64,000 bases of DNA, taken from assembly GCF_036226465.1 (NCBI RefSeq), contig NZ_CP108476.1, forward strand, positions 7,006,001 through 7,070,000, read 5' to 3'. Each line of letters opens with the position of its first letter. Position 1 is the stretch's first letter. Source of the stretch: Kitasatospora sp. NBC_01250. Its GTDB lineage: Bacteria; Actinomycetota; Actinomycetes; Streptomycetales; Streptomycetaceae. The notes beneath the pieces are model-generated. The model ran no database searches and was not told the DNA's origin. It was given only the letters and a program-made list of their open reading frames with translations. Below are positions 50,696-58,439 of the stretch, in pieces. Position numbers and translations under genes: made by a program.

Positions 50696-51574
50696 GTGCT
50701 GTTCCGAATCCTCATGACCCGACGCTGGGTGATCCTGACCCTCGTCTTCTTCGCGATCATCCCGGCGATGGTCCTGCTCGGACGATGGCAGTACCACCGC
50801 TACGAGCAGACCAACCGGCAGAACGTCGTGACCGCCGCCGCCATGAAGGCGCCGCCGGTCGCGATGGACGTCGTCTCGCACCCCGGTGGGACGGTGCCCG
50901 CCTCGGAGACGTACCGCCAGGTCACCGCGACGGGGCACTACGACCCGGCGCACGAGTTCGTGATCCGCCAGCGCACCGCGGCCGACGGCGACACGATGGG
51001 CTACTACGTGGTCACGCCGCTGGTCACCGACGCGGGTGACACGGTGCTGGTCAACCGCGGCTGGGTCGCCCTGGGGACGGACGCCACCAGCTACCCGACG
51101 GTGCCGCCGGCCCCCTCGGGCGAGCTGACCGTGACCGGCCGGCTGCGTCCCGACGAGACCTTCCGGCGCGAGCTCAGCGGACTGCCGGACCGGATGTTCA
51201 TGCGGATCAACAGCAGCGACCAGGCCGCGCGCCTGAAGCAGCCGGTGGTCGCGGGCTACCTGGAGCTGGTCTCCACCAACCCCAACCCGCCGGCCGCCGA
51301 CGAGGCCGAGCTGGTGCCGGCCCCCAACGTCACCACCACCAACGACGACGCGGTGGTCGGCCAGGGCGTCCACCTGCCGTACGCGATCCAGTGGTGGCTG
51401 TTCGCCGCGCTGATCCCGACCGGCTGGGTCGTGCTGCTGCGCCGCGACATCCGCGAGGCCCGCGAGAAGCAGGCCGCCGACGAAGCCGCCGCGGCCGGCC
51501 CGGCCCCCGACCCGGATGCGGCCCCCGAGGCTGCCTCCGTCCCGGCCGCCGAGCCCGACCCCGCTCCGCGTTAG
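50696..51574 (+). CDS. SURF1-family cytochrome oxidase assembly protein
   Basis: A 292-residue membrane protein of the SURF1 family, which helps assemble aa3-type cytochrome c oxidase by handling haem a. The two flanking membrane helices are WVILTLVFFAIIPAMVLLG near the start and QWWLFAALIPTGWVVLL near 235. The conserved periplasmic marks are GRWQYHRYEQ, YRQVTATGHYDPAHEF and TVLVNRGWVAL. The tail is an Ala/Pro/Asp-rich extension of about 35 residues. The start is GTG at 50696 behind AGGTAAAGGGAG. No oxidase genes are adjacent. A terminator follows. Confidence 0.9.
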   Translation: MLFRILMTRRWVILTLVFFAIIPAMVLLGRWQYHRYEQTNRQNVVTAAAMKAPPVAMDVVSHPGGTVPASETYRQVTATGHYDPAHEFVIRQRTAADGDTMGYYVVTPLVTDAGDTVLVNRGWVALGTDATSYPTVPPAPSGELTVTGRLRPDETFRRELSGLPDRMFMRINSSDQAARLKQPVVAGYLELVSTNPNPPAADEAELVPAPNVTTTNDDAVVGQGVHLPYAIQWWLFAALIPTGWVVLLRRDIREAREKQAADEAAAAGPAPDPDAAPEAASVPAAEPDPAPR

Positions 51575-51592
51575 GCCCTGGCTCCGTCCCCC

Positions 51593-51632
51593 AGGCCCTG
51601 TGCCGGCGCCCCGCCCCGCCGCCACAGGGCCT
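51593..51632. terminator. Terminator between SURF1 and Smr genes
   Basis: A ten-bp perfect stem (51593-51602 with 51623-51632) with a 20-base GC-rich loop lies between convergent genes. Confidence 0.5.
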
Positions 51633-51660
51633 CGGCGTGTCCACCCCGCCCGGGGTGCCC

Positions 51661-51912
51661 TCACCCCTCCCGGAAGTGCACCAGCACCCGACCCGGATTC
51701 CGCGGGTCCAGCTCGCGCCGCACGTACAGCTTGCGGATGTGCTTCTGGTCCAGGAACGCCAGCACCCGCCGCATCAGCTGCCCCGAGCCCTTCCCGGGGA
51801 TGAGCTCGGCGACCGGGTCGCCCGACTGGGCGGCAGCGAAGAGGAACTGACGCATCGCCAGCTCGATGTCACGGTTGTTCCGGAAGATCGGGTGCAGATC
51901 GAGGCTCCGCAT
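51661..51912 (-). CDS. Small Smr-domain protein
   Basis: An 83-residue stand-alone Smr-like domain (the MutS2 C-terminal type). It starts MRSLDLHPIFRN, with the DLH motif, and contains LIPGKGSGQLMRRVLAFL, the PGKGSG loop that replaces the usual hGxG of Smr nucleases. Smr domains bind or nick branched nucleic acids and can cleave RNA. The ATG at 51912 has only a weak ribosome site. It is a single gene with 181 bases of shared upstream DNA with the polyprenyl synthase. Confidence 0.75.
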   Translation of the reverse strand: MRSLDLHPIFRNNRDIELAMRQFLFAAAQSGDPVAELIPGKGSGQLMRRVLAFLDQKHIRKLYVRRELDPRNPGRVLVHFREG

Positions 51913-52093
51913 CCGCGATCACCCGCGCCGGTTCGGCGGCACGGGGCAGGGCGCTTGGGGCTTCTCATCGGTGATCACGGCCGTACCCTAACCGGCCCGG
52001 GCGCCGCCGCCACCGGCCCGGCGCCCGCGGATTTCGCCGTACCCCCGGATTCTGCGACCGTGTCACCAGTCCCTCGAACAGGAGAAATGCCCC

Positions 52094-53182
52094 GTGGCCA
52101 GTGCAGCCGTCCCCACCGAGCAGATCCGGGCCCGTATCGCCGGACACGGGCAGCGGTTCGACGCGCTCTTCGAGGAGTACTTCCAGCGCCTGGGCACCAC
52201 CCTGGACGCGCCGTCGTTCAGCCGGTTCACGCCCGACTGCGTGCGGCTGCTGCGGGACCTGTCCCTGCGCGGGGGCAAGCGGATGCGCGTGGTGCTCCTG
52301 CACGAGGCGGCCCGCCTGGTGACCGACGAGCCCGTCGAGGGGCTGGACGCCGCGGCGCTGAGCATCGAGCTGCTGCAGACCCACGGGCTGATCCACGACG
52401 ACATCATCGACAACAGCCCCACCCGGCGGGGCGGCCCGTCGACCTACTACGCCTACCGCGAGCGGTTCCCCGACCAGCAGCAGGCCGCGCTGGGGCTCGC
52501 CCTGCTGGCCGGCGACCTCGCGCTCGCCCTCTCGCTGCAGGTGCTCCTCGACTCCACGGCCCCGCTCGCGGTGCGCCAGGCCACGGTGGAGGCGCAGACG
52601 CGGGCGATGACGGCCACCTTCGTGGGCCAGATCGCCGACATGGAGCGGGACTTCACCACGATCCCGGACGAGGACGTGCTGCACGGCGTGGCGGACTACA
52701 AGACCGCGCGCTACTCGGTCCTGGCCCCCCTGCAGCTGGGACTGCTCGCCGCCGGCGGGCAGCCGGCCCACCACGACGCGGAACTGCGGCGCTACGCCCG
52801 GCTGCTGGGGATCGCCGGGCAGATGCGCGACGACTACCTCGACCTCTTCGGGGACGCGGCGACCATGGGCAAGCCCACCGGGACCGACATCCGTGACGGG
52901 CGCCGCAACTACACCGTGGCCGCCATCCTGCGGGCGGCCACCGACACCGAGCGGGCCGTCGTGGAATCCGCACTCGGGGACGAGGCCTGCCCCGAGGAGA
53001 CCATCGCCGCCGTCCGCGACATCGCCCACCGCCACGAGGTCCCCGCGGCCCTGCGTGCGGCCATGCGCCGCCACGCGGAGCAGGCCTCCGCCGAGGCCGC
53101 CCGCTGGCGGCCCCGCTGGCGCGACGAGGCGGTCACCGTCTTCGAGTACCTGCCGCTGTGGAGCGTCGACCGGGTCCGGTGA
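52094..53182 (+). CDS. Polyprenyl diphosphate synthase
   Basis: A 362-residue trans-isoprenyl diphosphate synthase that condenses isopentenyl diphosphate with an allylic primer. Both Mg-binding motifs are intact: the first, DDIID, in THGLIHDDIIDNSPTRRGGPS (about residue 99) and the second, DDYLD, in GQMRDDYLDLFGD (about 251). The substrate-binding LRGGKRMRVVL lies at about 58. The chain length is not readable with certainty. The GTG at 52094 follows AGGAGAAA. It stands alone, with no terpene cyclase, squalene or carotenoid genes around it, so the C15-C20 product could feed membrane or quinone lipids or an unlinked terpenoid. Confidence 0.92.
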   Translation: MASAAVPTEQIRARIAGHGQRFDALFEEYFQRLGTTLDAPSFSRFTPDCVRLLRDLSLRGGKRMRVVLLHEAARLVTDEPVEGLDAAALSIELLQTHGLIHDDIIDNSPTRRGGPSTYYAYRERFPDQQQAALGLALLAGDLALALSLQVLLDSTAPLAVRQATVEAQTRAMTATFVGQIADMERDFTTIPDEDVLHGVADYKTARYSVLAPLQLGLLAAGGQPAHHDAELRRYARLLGIAGQMRDDYLDLFGDAATMGKPTGTDIRDGRRNYTVAAILRAATDTERAVVESALGDEACPEETIAAVRDIAHRHEVPAALRAAMRRHAEQASAEAARWRPRWRDEAVTVFEYLPLWSVDRVR

Positions 53183-53443
53183 GCGGTCGAGGCCCGGCCC
53201 CGCCGTCGGGACTCGGAACGGCTCGGCCGCCGTGCTTGCGGCGCTGGCCGGCCGGCACGCCACCCCCGCAGGAGCAGCAGGGACTCCGTGCGAAGTGGGG
53301 TCCCTGCTGGTGTCCTGGGGGAGGCCGTAGCGGTTCGGGTGTTCAGCGCCCGGCTTTGAAGCGGTGGGGGTTGGCAGCGGGCTGGCCGCCCCCGAATCCG
53401 CGCGGGGAGAGGCGGGTTCGCCGGCCCGGCGGGGGCATCCGGG

Positions 53444-54367
53444 CTACGGAAGGGCGTGGGAGGTGAGGGTCGCGGAGAAGACCGTCCGGTCGTGCTGGCG
53501 GGCGGTGACCAGGGTGTGGGACTGGTCGGGGGACTCGGCGGTGATCCAGCAGGGGGAGTCGAGTTCGACGTAGCGGAAGAACGCGGCGTCCATGCCGGTG
53601 GGCAGGGTGGGGTGGTCGGCGGTGACGGCCTGGGCCGCCTGCCGGGCGGCTTCCAGCAGCAGCATCCCGGGGGCGTGGTCGACCGGGTGGTCGAACAGCA
53701 CGGGGTGGGTGAGTTCGGCGCGCAGCTCCCACTGTCCGGGCCGGTCGGTGGCGCCGAGGACCACGTCGCCGGCGCGGTCCCGGCCGACCAGGCTCGCCTC
53801 GACGGCGGGGGCGAGCGGCAGGAGAGGGTGCAGGAGCGGGCCGTGGTCGGCACGGCCCTCGCGCAGTCTGCGGTAGACAGCGGGGGAGTGGCAGGCGAAT
53901 CTGGTGGTGGCGGTGGCCAGTTGGGTGCCGTCCAGGAAGACCTGGAAGTGCATCGAGGTGGCCGCCAGCCGGTTGCCGCGGCGGGTGAGGTCGAAGCACT
54001 TGATCCGCAGTTCGACCTCGGCGGGGGCACGGTCGACCCGCAGGACGTCCGGGCGGAGCGTGTAGCGCAGGTAGTCCCAGCTGAGGTGGTGGTCGAAGGG
54101 CACGTGGTAGGCCGCGTGGGAGAGAAGCGGGAACGTCTGACGGATCGTCTCGCAGAGCAGCAGTGGGTCGTACAGGCCGTGCTGGGTGCCGTAGAAGGCG
54201 TGTGCCCGGGGCCACTGGGCGGTGACCCGGAACTCGTCCGGGCCGGTGGGTTGCCAGCCGGTGAGGAACACCTCGGCCACGGCGGTGCGGTGGACGTACT
54301 CGCGGGGCACCGTCGAGGTCAGGGTGACGGGTTGGGCGGGGACGGCTAGTTGTGTGGTGCCGGACAT
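53444..54367 (-). CDS. A-factor synthase AfsA-like (gamma-butyrolactone biosynthesis)
   Basis: A 307-residue AfsA/ScbA-type enzyme, close to the family length of about 300. These join a beta-keto acyl chain to dihydroxyacetone phosphate, the first step to gamma-butyrolactone autoregulators. Both repeated hotdog-like AfsA domains are present: the first starts YVHRTAVAEVFLTGWQPTG, with CETIRQTFPLLSHAAYHVPF; the second contains FDHPVDHAPGMLLLEAARQAAQAV. The gene is divergent from a receptor gene across a 125-base AT-rich region, the classical afsA-arpA/scbA-scbR layout. Expression is therefore probably controlled by that receptor. Confidence 0.92.
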   Translation of the reverse strand: MSGTTQLAVPAQPVTLTSTVPREYVHRTAVAEVFLTGWQPTGPDEFRVTAQWPRAHAFYGTQHGLYDPLLLCETIRQTFPLLSHAAYHVPFDHHLSWDYLRYTLRPDVLRVDRAPAEVELRIKCFDLTRRGNRLAATSMHFQVFLDGTQLATATTRFACHSPAVYRRLREGRADHGPLLHPLLPLAPAVEASLVGRDRAGDVVLGATDRPGQWELRAELTHPVLFDHPVDHAPGMLLLEAARQAAQAVTADHPTLPTGMDAAFFRYVELDSPCWITAESPDQSHTLVTARQHDRTVFSATLTSHALP

Positions 54368-54440
54368 GACGATCTACCCCCGGTCGATTCGCGCACGAGC
54401 CCGGTTCGGCCCGAACTCTGGCGGCGTGTGCCGCCGTCTG

Positions 54441-54466
54441 TAAAATAAAGGATGTTCGTTTTGTTT
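54441..54466. promoter_or_regulatory. Candidate autoregulatory element between afsA-like and receptor genes
   Basis: An AT-rich island in the divergent promoter region, containing AAATAAAG and GTTCGTTTTGTTT in partial dyad symmetry. Receptors of the ArpA/ScbR family bind AT-flanked 22-26 bp imperfect palindromes here. The GTTCGYTTT core recurs at the second receptor (57607-57615). Confidence 0.5.
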
Positions 54467-54492
54467 GTCGATGAGTTTCGGTAGGTCGAGGC

Positions 54493-55119
54493 ATGGCAGA
54501 ACCCAAGCAGGAGCGGGCGGTCCGCACCCGGGCCCAGATCATCGAGGCCGCCGCGGAGGTGTTCGACGAGTCGGGCTTCCACGGTGCGAGCATCAGTCGG
54601 ATCATGAAGCGTGCGCAGGTCACGGCGGGGAGCATGTACTTCCACTTCGCCTCCAAGGAGGCGTTGGCCCAGGCGGTGATGCTCGGTCAGGGCTCCGGCC
54701 TCGAGCTGCCGGAGGCCGAGCCGGGGCTGCAGCAGTTGATCGACATCACGCTGTACCTGGCGAACCAGCTGCAGCACAACGTCCTGCTCCGGGCGGGTGT
54801 TCGGCTGGCGGTCGAGCAGGGCGAGTTCGGGATGCGCGACGACGCCCCCTACCAGCTGTGGGTCGAGCGGTTCCGCCAGGAGCTCAGCGCCGCGCGGGAG
54901 TCGGGCGATCTGCTGCCCGAGGTGGAGGAGCTGACGCTCGCCCAGGTGCTGGTGGGGGCCTACAGCGGCACCCAGCTCTTCTCGCAGATCGCCACCGGCC
55001 GGGCCGACCTGCCCGAGCGGGTCGAGGCGATGTGGCGCTACCTGCTGCCCGGGGTGGCGCTGCCCGCGGCACGGGAGCGGCTCTGTTTCGACGCCGGGCG
55101 ATGTCGGAGCCTGGCGTGA
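54493..55119 (+). CDS. Gamma-butyrolactone receptor (ArpA/ScbR-like TetR regulator)
   Basis: A 208-residue TetR-family repressor of the autoregulator-receptor branch. The DNA-binding domain reads RTRAQIIEAAAEVFDESGF, with the recognition part GASISRIMKRAQVTAGSMYFHFASKEALA, the typical KxxVTxGxLYFHFxSKE pattern. Trp123 in YQLWVERFRQEL matches the conserved ligand-pocket Trp of ArpA/CprB proteins, so it is probably a genuine ligand receptor. It faces the afsA-like gene across the candidate operator. Its end overlaps the reductase gene by 19 bases, so both are co-transcribed. Start ATG behind GGTCGAGG. Confidence 0.92.
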   Translation: MAEPKQERAVRTRAQIIEAAAEVFDESGFHGASISRIMKRAQVTAGSMYFHFASKEALAQAVMLGQGSGLELPEAEPGLQQLIDITLYLANQLQHNVLLRAGVRLAVEQGEFGMRDDAPYQLWVERFRQELSAARESGDLLPEVEELTLAQVLVGAYSGTQLFSQIATGRADLPERVEAMWRYLLPGVALPAARERLCFDAGRCRSLA

Positions 55120-56093
55120 GGCCGCGGCGGATCGTCCTCACCGGGGCGACCGGATTCATCGGCTCCGCCGTACTGGCCGAGCTGACGAGATATCAGAGCG
55201 CGGACCCGGCCGGTGCACCGCTGCAGGTGCGGGTGCTCGGGCGGACCCGGCCCGGGCCGGTGCCGGGTGCCGAGGTGGAGTGGGTCCGGGCCGACCTGGC
55301 CAGTCCCGACTCGCTGCGCGGCGTCTGCGAGGGTGCGGACGCACTCCTCCACCTCGCCTCGTACATCGGTCCTGACGCGGCCGTCGGCGAGGCGGTGAAC
55401 CGGCACGGCAGCGCGGCGCTGCTGGCCGAGGCGCGGCTGAGCGCGGTGCGCCGGATCGTGCAGCTGTCCACCGCGGCCGTCTACGGGGCCGGGCCGCACC
55501 GTGGGATCGCGGTGGGCGAGGTGGAGCCGGCGCCGGTCTCCGCGGCGAGCCGGTCCCGGCTGGCTGGCGAGGAGTTCGCGCTGGCGGCCGGTGGCATCGT
55601 CCTGCGTCCGGGCCTGATCCTGGGTGCGGGCGACCGCTGGGTGGTGCCGGCGCTGGCCGATGCGGTGGCCCGGGTCCCGGCCCGGTGGGACGGCGGCCGG
55701 GCGCTGCTGTCGCTGGTCGGAGTGGGCAGCCTGGCCCGCCTGCTGGTGGCCCTGCTGACCGCCCACGGTCGGCCGGCGCCCGAAGCCGGCCGGGGCGTGG
55801 TCCGGCACGCCGGCCATCCGGTGCCGGTACGGCTCGGCGACCTGCTGGCGCGGCTGGCCGAGGCCGGCGTGCTGCCGGCGGTCCAGGAGGACTGGAGCTG
55901 GTCGCGCTCGGTGGAGCGGCTGCGCGCCACCGAGGGGTGGGTGAGTGAACGTCAGTTCTCGCTGCTGGGCCAGGACCACTGGTACCGCTCCGAGGAGGTG
56001 TGGCGGGCGGCCGGCTGCGCACCGGACCCGGACCCGCTGGACGTGATCGGCGAGGCGGCCGCCTGGTACCGCGCGCACCTCGGGGTCGGTTAG
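55101..56093 (+). CDS. NAD-dependent epimerase/dehydratase-like reductase (butyrolactone locus)
   Basis: A 330-residue extended short-chain dehydrogenase. The nucleotide-binding start is RIVLTGATGFIGSAVLAELT (TGxxGxxG). The catalytic Ser is in VQLSTAAVYGAG, the Tyr is the one in AAVYGAG, and the usual YxxxK is replaced by SRSRLAGEE. The altered active site is a caution for standard chemistry. Enzymes of this kind (such as JadW2-like proteins) sit beside afsA homologues and take part in late steps of butyrolactone formation. The ATG at 55101 lies inside the receptor gene (19-base overlap), so the two are coupled. Confidence 0.82.
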   Translation: MSEPGVRPRRIVLTGATGFIGSAVLAELTRYQSADPAGAPLQVRVLGRTRPGPVPGAEVEWVRADLASPDSLRGVCEGADALLHLASYIGPDAAVGEAVNRHGSAALLAEARLSAVRRIVQLSTAAVYGAGPHRGIAVGEVEPAPVSAASRSRLAGEEFALAAGGIVLRPGLILGAGDRWVVPALADAVARVPARWDGGRALLSLVGVGSLARLLVALLTAHGRPAPEAGRGVVRHAGHPVPVRLGDLLARLAEAGVLPAVQEDWSWSRSVERLRATEGWVSERQFSLLGQDHWYRSEEVWRAAGCAPDPDPLDVIGEAAAWYRAHLGVG

Positions 56094-56182
56094 GCCGTGT
56101 CCCACAAGATCCGCCGGACCGGCCCTGCGCCCGCAGCGGGCGGCGGCGCCCCGGTCGGCCCGCGCCGTCCGGGTGCCACCGC

Positions 56183-57541
56183 TCACGCGCTGCGCCGCTG
56201 CAACGGCACCCGCGACGGTGACGGCGGCTGGACGCCGGGGGCCCGGTCGCGCCACCCGAGTCGGTGGTGCGCGTACGCGGCCGAGACCAGGGTCAGGTGG
56301 CGGTGCCAGCCGGGGAACGAGCGCCCCTCGAAGTCCAGTAGTCCGAAGTCGTCCTCCAGGGCTCGGACGGCGCACGCGGTCCCGGCGGCCAGGTGGGCCA
56401 GGGTCAGCAGCTCGTCCACCCGGCGGTGCACCAGATTGCTGATCCACACCTTGGCCGGCCACGGCTCCCCGGGCTCGCGCGCGGCGAAGAGACGGTAGGT
56501 GCGCTGGGTCGACCCGGTGCCGGGCCGGTCCTGGGGCAGACGGACCAGGGCGGAGCGGACGCACAGCTGGCGCCGCCCGCCGTCCGGGGTGGCCACCGTG
56601 ATCGGGAGCGGCTCGCGGGTGCGTCCGATGCCCAGCACGTGGTGGGCGCGGCTGACGACGGTGGGTCCCGGGTCGCCGGGGCCGCCGAGCCGGCCGCCGG
56701 ACGCGAGCACCGGAAGGTCCGTCGGCGCGCTGAGCACGAAGTCCCGCTCCCGGGCGTCGAGTGCGTCGAGCAGTTGGGTCGGGCTGAGGAAGCCGACGAG
56801 GTCGGCAACCACCGGCACCGGCGGGAGAGGGGTGCGCGCGGCGAGCGTGTCGACCAGGTCGACGGCCTGCGCCCAGAGCGGCTCGTGCCGGGTGGCGTCC
56901 GGGATCCGGGCGCCCTCGCGCAGGGCCGGCTCCTCGCTCCAGTGGGCCGGCAGGAAGAGCCGCCACTCGACCGGGATGCTGTGCCGGCCGCCGGCCAGGA
57001 ACAGGCCCAGTCCGAGCTGACAGTTGACGGTCCGTCCGAGGGCGGGATCGAAGCGGCGGTGCACGCCCACCGAGCGGTCGCCGCGTTTGGGCAGCACCGC
57101 CGCGCCCAGGCTCCAGGCGCGCAGCGGCAGCCGGCGCGCGCTCCAGTGGGTGAGGCCGGCTCGTGCCGGTTCCCACGGCCAGGGACTGGAGTTGACGAAC
57201 TGGTGGAGGGACTGGGAGGCCGTCGGGGAGTCGAAGACCGTGGCGGCCAGCCGCCGGACGGTCTTCTTGCCCGGGGTCCGGAGCAGCCCTTGGAGATAGC
57301 CGTTCGCCCACTTGCGCTGGTCCGCGCGGGGCAGATGGCCGAAGAGCTCCTCGGTGAAGGTGCTGAACGAGTCGGCCGAGCCGAGTGCGCCGACCGCACC
57401 GGCCGAGCCGAGTGCGCCGACCGCACCGGCCGAGCCGGGTGTGCCGACCGCGTCGGATGGGCTCAGTGTGCTGAACGTGTCGAACGGTCTGCCGAGTTGT
57501 CCTGGGGCGGTGTTCCGTAGCGGGCTTGCGCCGAGTGCCAT
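56183..57541 (-). CDS. IS701-transposase-like protein with altered catalytic site
   Basis: A 452-residue protein matching IS701-family DDE transposases along most of its length: the N-terminal FTEELFGHLPRADQRKWANGYLQGLL, then SLHQFVNSSPWPWEP, RSVGVHRRFDPALGRTVNCQLGL, FLPAHW and the C-terminal GWHRHLTLVSAAYAHHRL. Where active enzymes have a V(I/L)DDTGF motif with the first catalytic Asp, this protein reads RAWSLGAAVLPKRG, so that Asp is gone. The second Asp (VVADLVGF) is retained and the third acidic position is unclear. No terminal repeats or target duplication are visible. A 9-residue repeat lies near residues 35-60. It is divergent from a TetR gene across an operator-like region, which suggests a domesticated, regulated protein. 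Confidence 0.8.
   Translation of the reverse strand: MALGASPLRNTAPGQLGRPFDTFSTLSPSDAVGTPGSAGAVGALGSAGAVGALGSADSFSTFTEELFGHLPRADQRKWANGYLQGLLRTPGKKTVRRLAATVFDSPTASQSLHQFVNSSPWPWEPARAGLTHWSARRLPLRAWSLGAAVLPKRGDRSVGVHRRFDPALGRTVNCQLGLGLFLAGGRHSIPVEWRLFLPAHWSEEPALREGARIPDATRHEPLWAQAVDLVDTLAARTPLPPVPVVADLVGFLSPTQLLDALDARERDFVLSAPTDLPVLASGGRLGGPGDPGPTVVSRAHHVLGIGRTREPLPITVATPDGGRRQLCVRSALVRLPQDRPGTGSTQRTYRLFAAREPGEPWPAKVWISNLVHRRVDELLTLAHLAAGTACAVRALEDDFGLLDFEGRSFPGWHRHLTLVSAAYAHHRLGWRDRAPGVQPPSPSRVPLQRRSA
57374..57454 (-). repeat. 27-bp tandem repeat within the IS701-like gene
   Basis: Two identical copies (57374-57400, 57401-57427) and one diverged copy (57428-57454) encode the 9-residue unit around SAGAVGALG. 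The array keeps the reading frame, giving a flexible Ala/Gly linker ahead of the transposase-like fold. It may vary in copy number between strains. Confidence 0.8.
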
Positions 57542-57589
57542 CAGTCCTGCTCTCCCTCCCGAGTCGCCGGGGCACGGCGGGTGGCGACG

Positions 57590-57621
57590 TAGAAACCATA
57601 TAGAACGTTCGCTTTTTTATC
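57590..57621. promoter_or_regulatory. Operator-like AT-rich region between IS701-like and TetR genes
   Basis: An AT-rich divergent promoter region with a perfect 8-bp palindrome GAACGTTC (57603-57610), followed by a run of six T (57613-57618). GTTCGCTTT resembles GTTCGTTTT in the afsA-receptor region, so both may bind the same butyrolactone receptors. Confidence 0.45.
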
Positions 57622-57789
57622 CAGAGTGGCGACCCGGCCTGCGTGCGACGTCGCGGCGTCGTCACCGAGTTGCCCAAGTCGCGCTGCGATCGGGCGCGGT
57701 GGCCCCAGGAGGCCTGCCGGATTGGGTGTGCTGGCCGGAGCGGGTCGCCGTCCGGGCGCCGCAGGAGTGGAAGAGGCAGAGGCTTGGCC

Positions 57790-58380
57790 ATGCAGAACAG
57801 GGCCGTGCGTACCAGGGGGGCCGTCCTGGTGGCCGCCGCCGAGCAGTTCGACCGGCACGGCTACGGAGGCACCTCGCTCTCCCGGATCAGCACCGCGGCC
57901 GACCTGTCGACGGGTGCGCTGACCTTCCACTTTCCGACCAAGGACGCCTTGGCCGACGCCGTCCAGTGGCACGGCCGGCACACCACCCAGCTGGTCGTGG
58001 ACGGGCTGACGGAGCTGCGTCCGCCCCCGCTGCGGGGGGTGGTGGACCTGACGCTGGCCCTGGCCGGACTGCTGGAGCGCGACGTCACGGTACGCGCCGC
58101 GGCCAGGCTCAGCCGGGAGCGGCCCGGCTGTCCGGCCGTCTGGTGCACGGCCTGGAACCCCGCGCTCGGCAGGCTGGCGGCCAGGGTGACGGGCGGGCCG
58201 TCGCCCGCGGGGGCGGCCGGGCCGCTCGTGGCGCTCGCCCGGCACCTGGTGGCCGGTGTCGAGGTGCACCTGCGGTGTGCGGCCGGGCAGGAGGGCGGTC
58301 TGGGTGCCTCGCCGGGCGTCCAGGCCGAAATCGAACAGATCTGGAGTCTGCTGCTGCACGGTATGGATCTGCTCAAGTAG
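57790..58380 (+). CDS. TetR-family regulator (second butyrolactone-receptor-like)
   Basis: A 196-residue TetR-type repressor with an autoregulator-receptor-like DNA-binding domain: VRTRGAVLVAAAEQFDRHGY, then GTSLSRISTAADLSTGALTFHFPTKDALADAV. The ligand domain keeps two Trp residues (118 and 122, VWCTAWNPAL) in the pocket region but is otherwise divergent. It may be a pseudo-receptor, sensing antibiotics or intermediates rather than butyrolactones. The ATG at 57790 is used because it places the HTH at the usual depth; AGAGG precedes it. It is followed at 59 bases by galU on the same strand. Confidence 0.87.
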   Translation: MQNRAVRTRGAVLVAAAEQFDRHGYGGTSLSRISTAADLSTGALTFHFPTKDALADAVQWHGRHTTQLVVDGLTELRPPPLRGVVDLTLALAGLLERDVTVRAAARLSRERPGCPAVWCTAWNPALGRLAARVTGGPSPAGAAGPLVALARHLVAGVEVHLRCAAGQEGGLGASPGVQAEIEQIWSLLLHGMDLLK

Positions 58381-58439
58381 CACTGCTGGAAGGAAAGTTG
58401 GCTTCTGGCTCGGAAGTCGCCCCGGCTAGCTTGGCGGGC

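Noticed and set aside
56183..57541. An intact insertion sequence
   Set aside because: No terminal inverted repeats or target duplications are seen around the gene, and the first catalytic Asp is missing.
55038..57791. A 917-codon minus-strand frame across the butyrolactone region
   Set aside because: It runs antisense to the reductase gene and out of frame through the IS701-like gene. The product is Arg/Pro-rich without motifs, whereas the chosen genes show family signatures.
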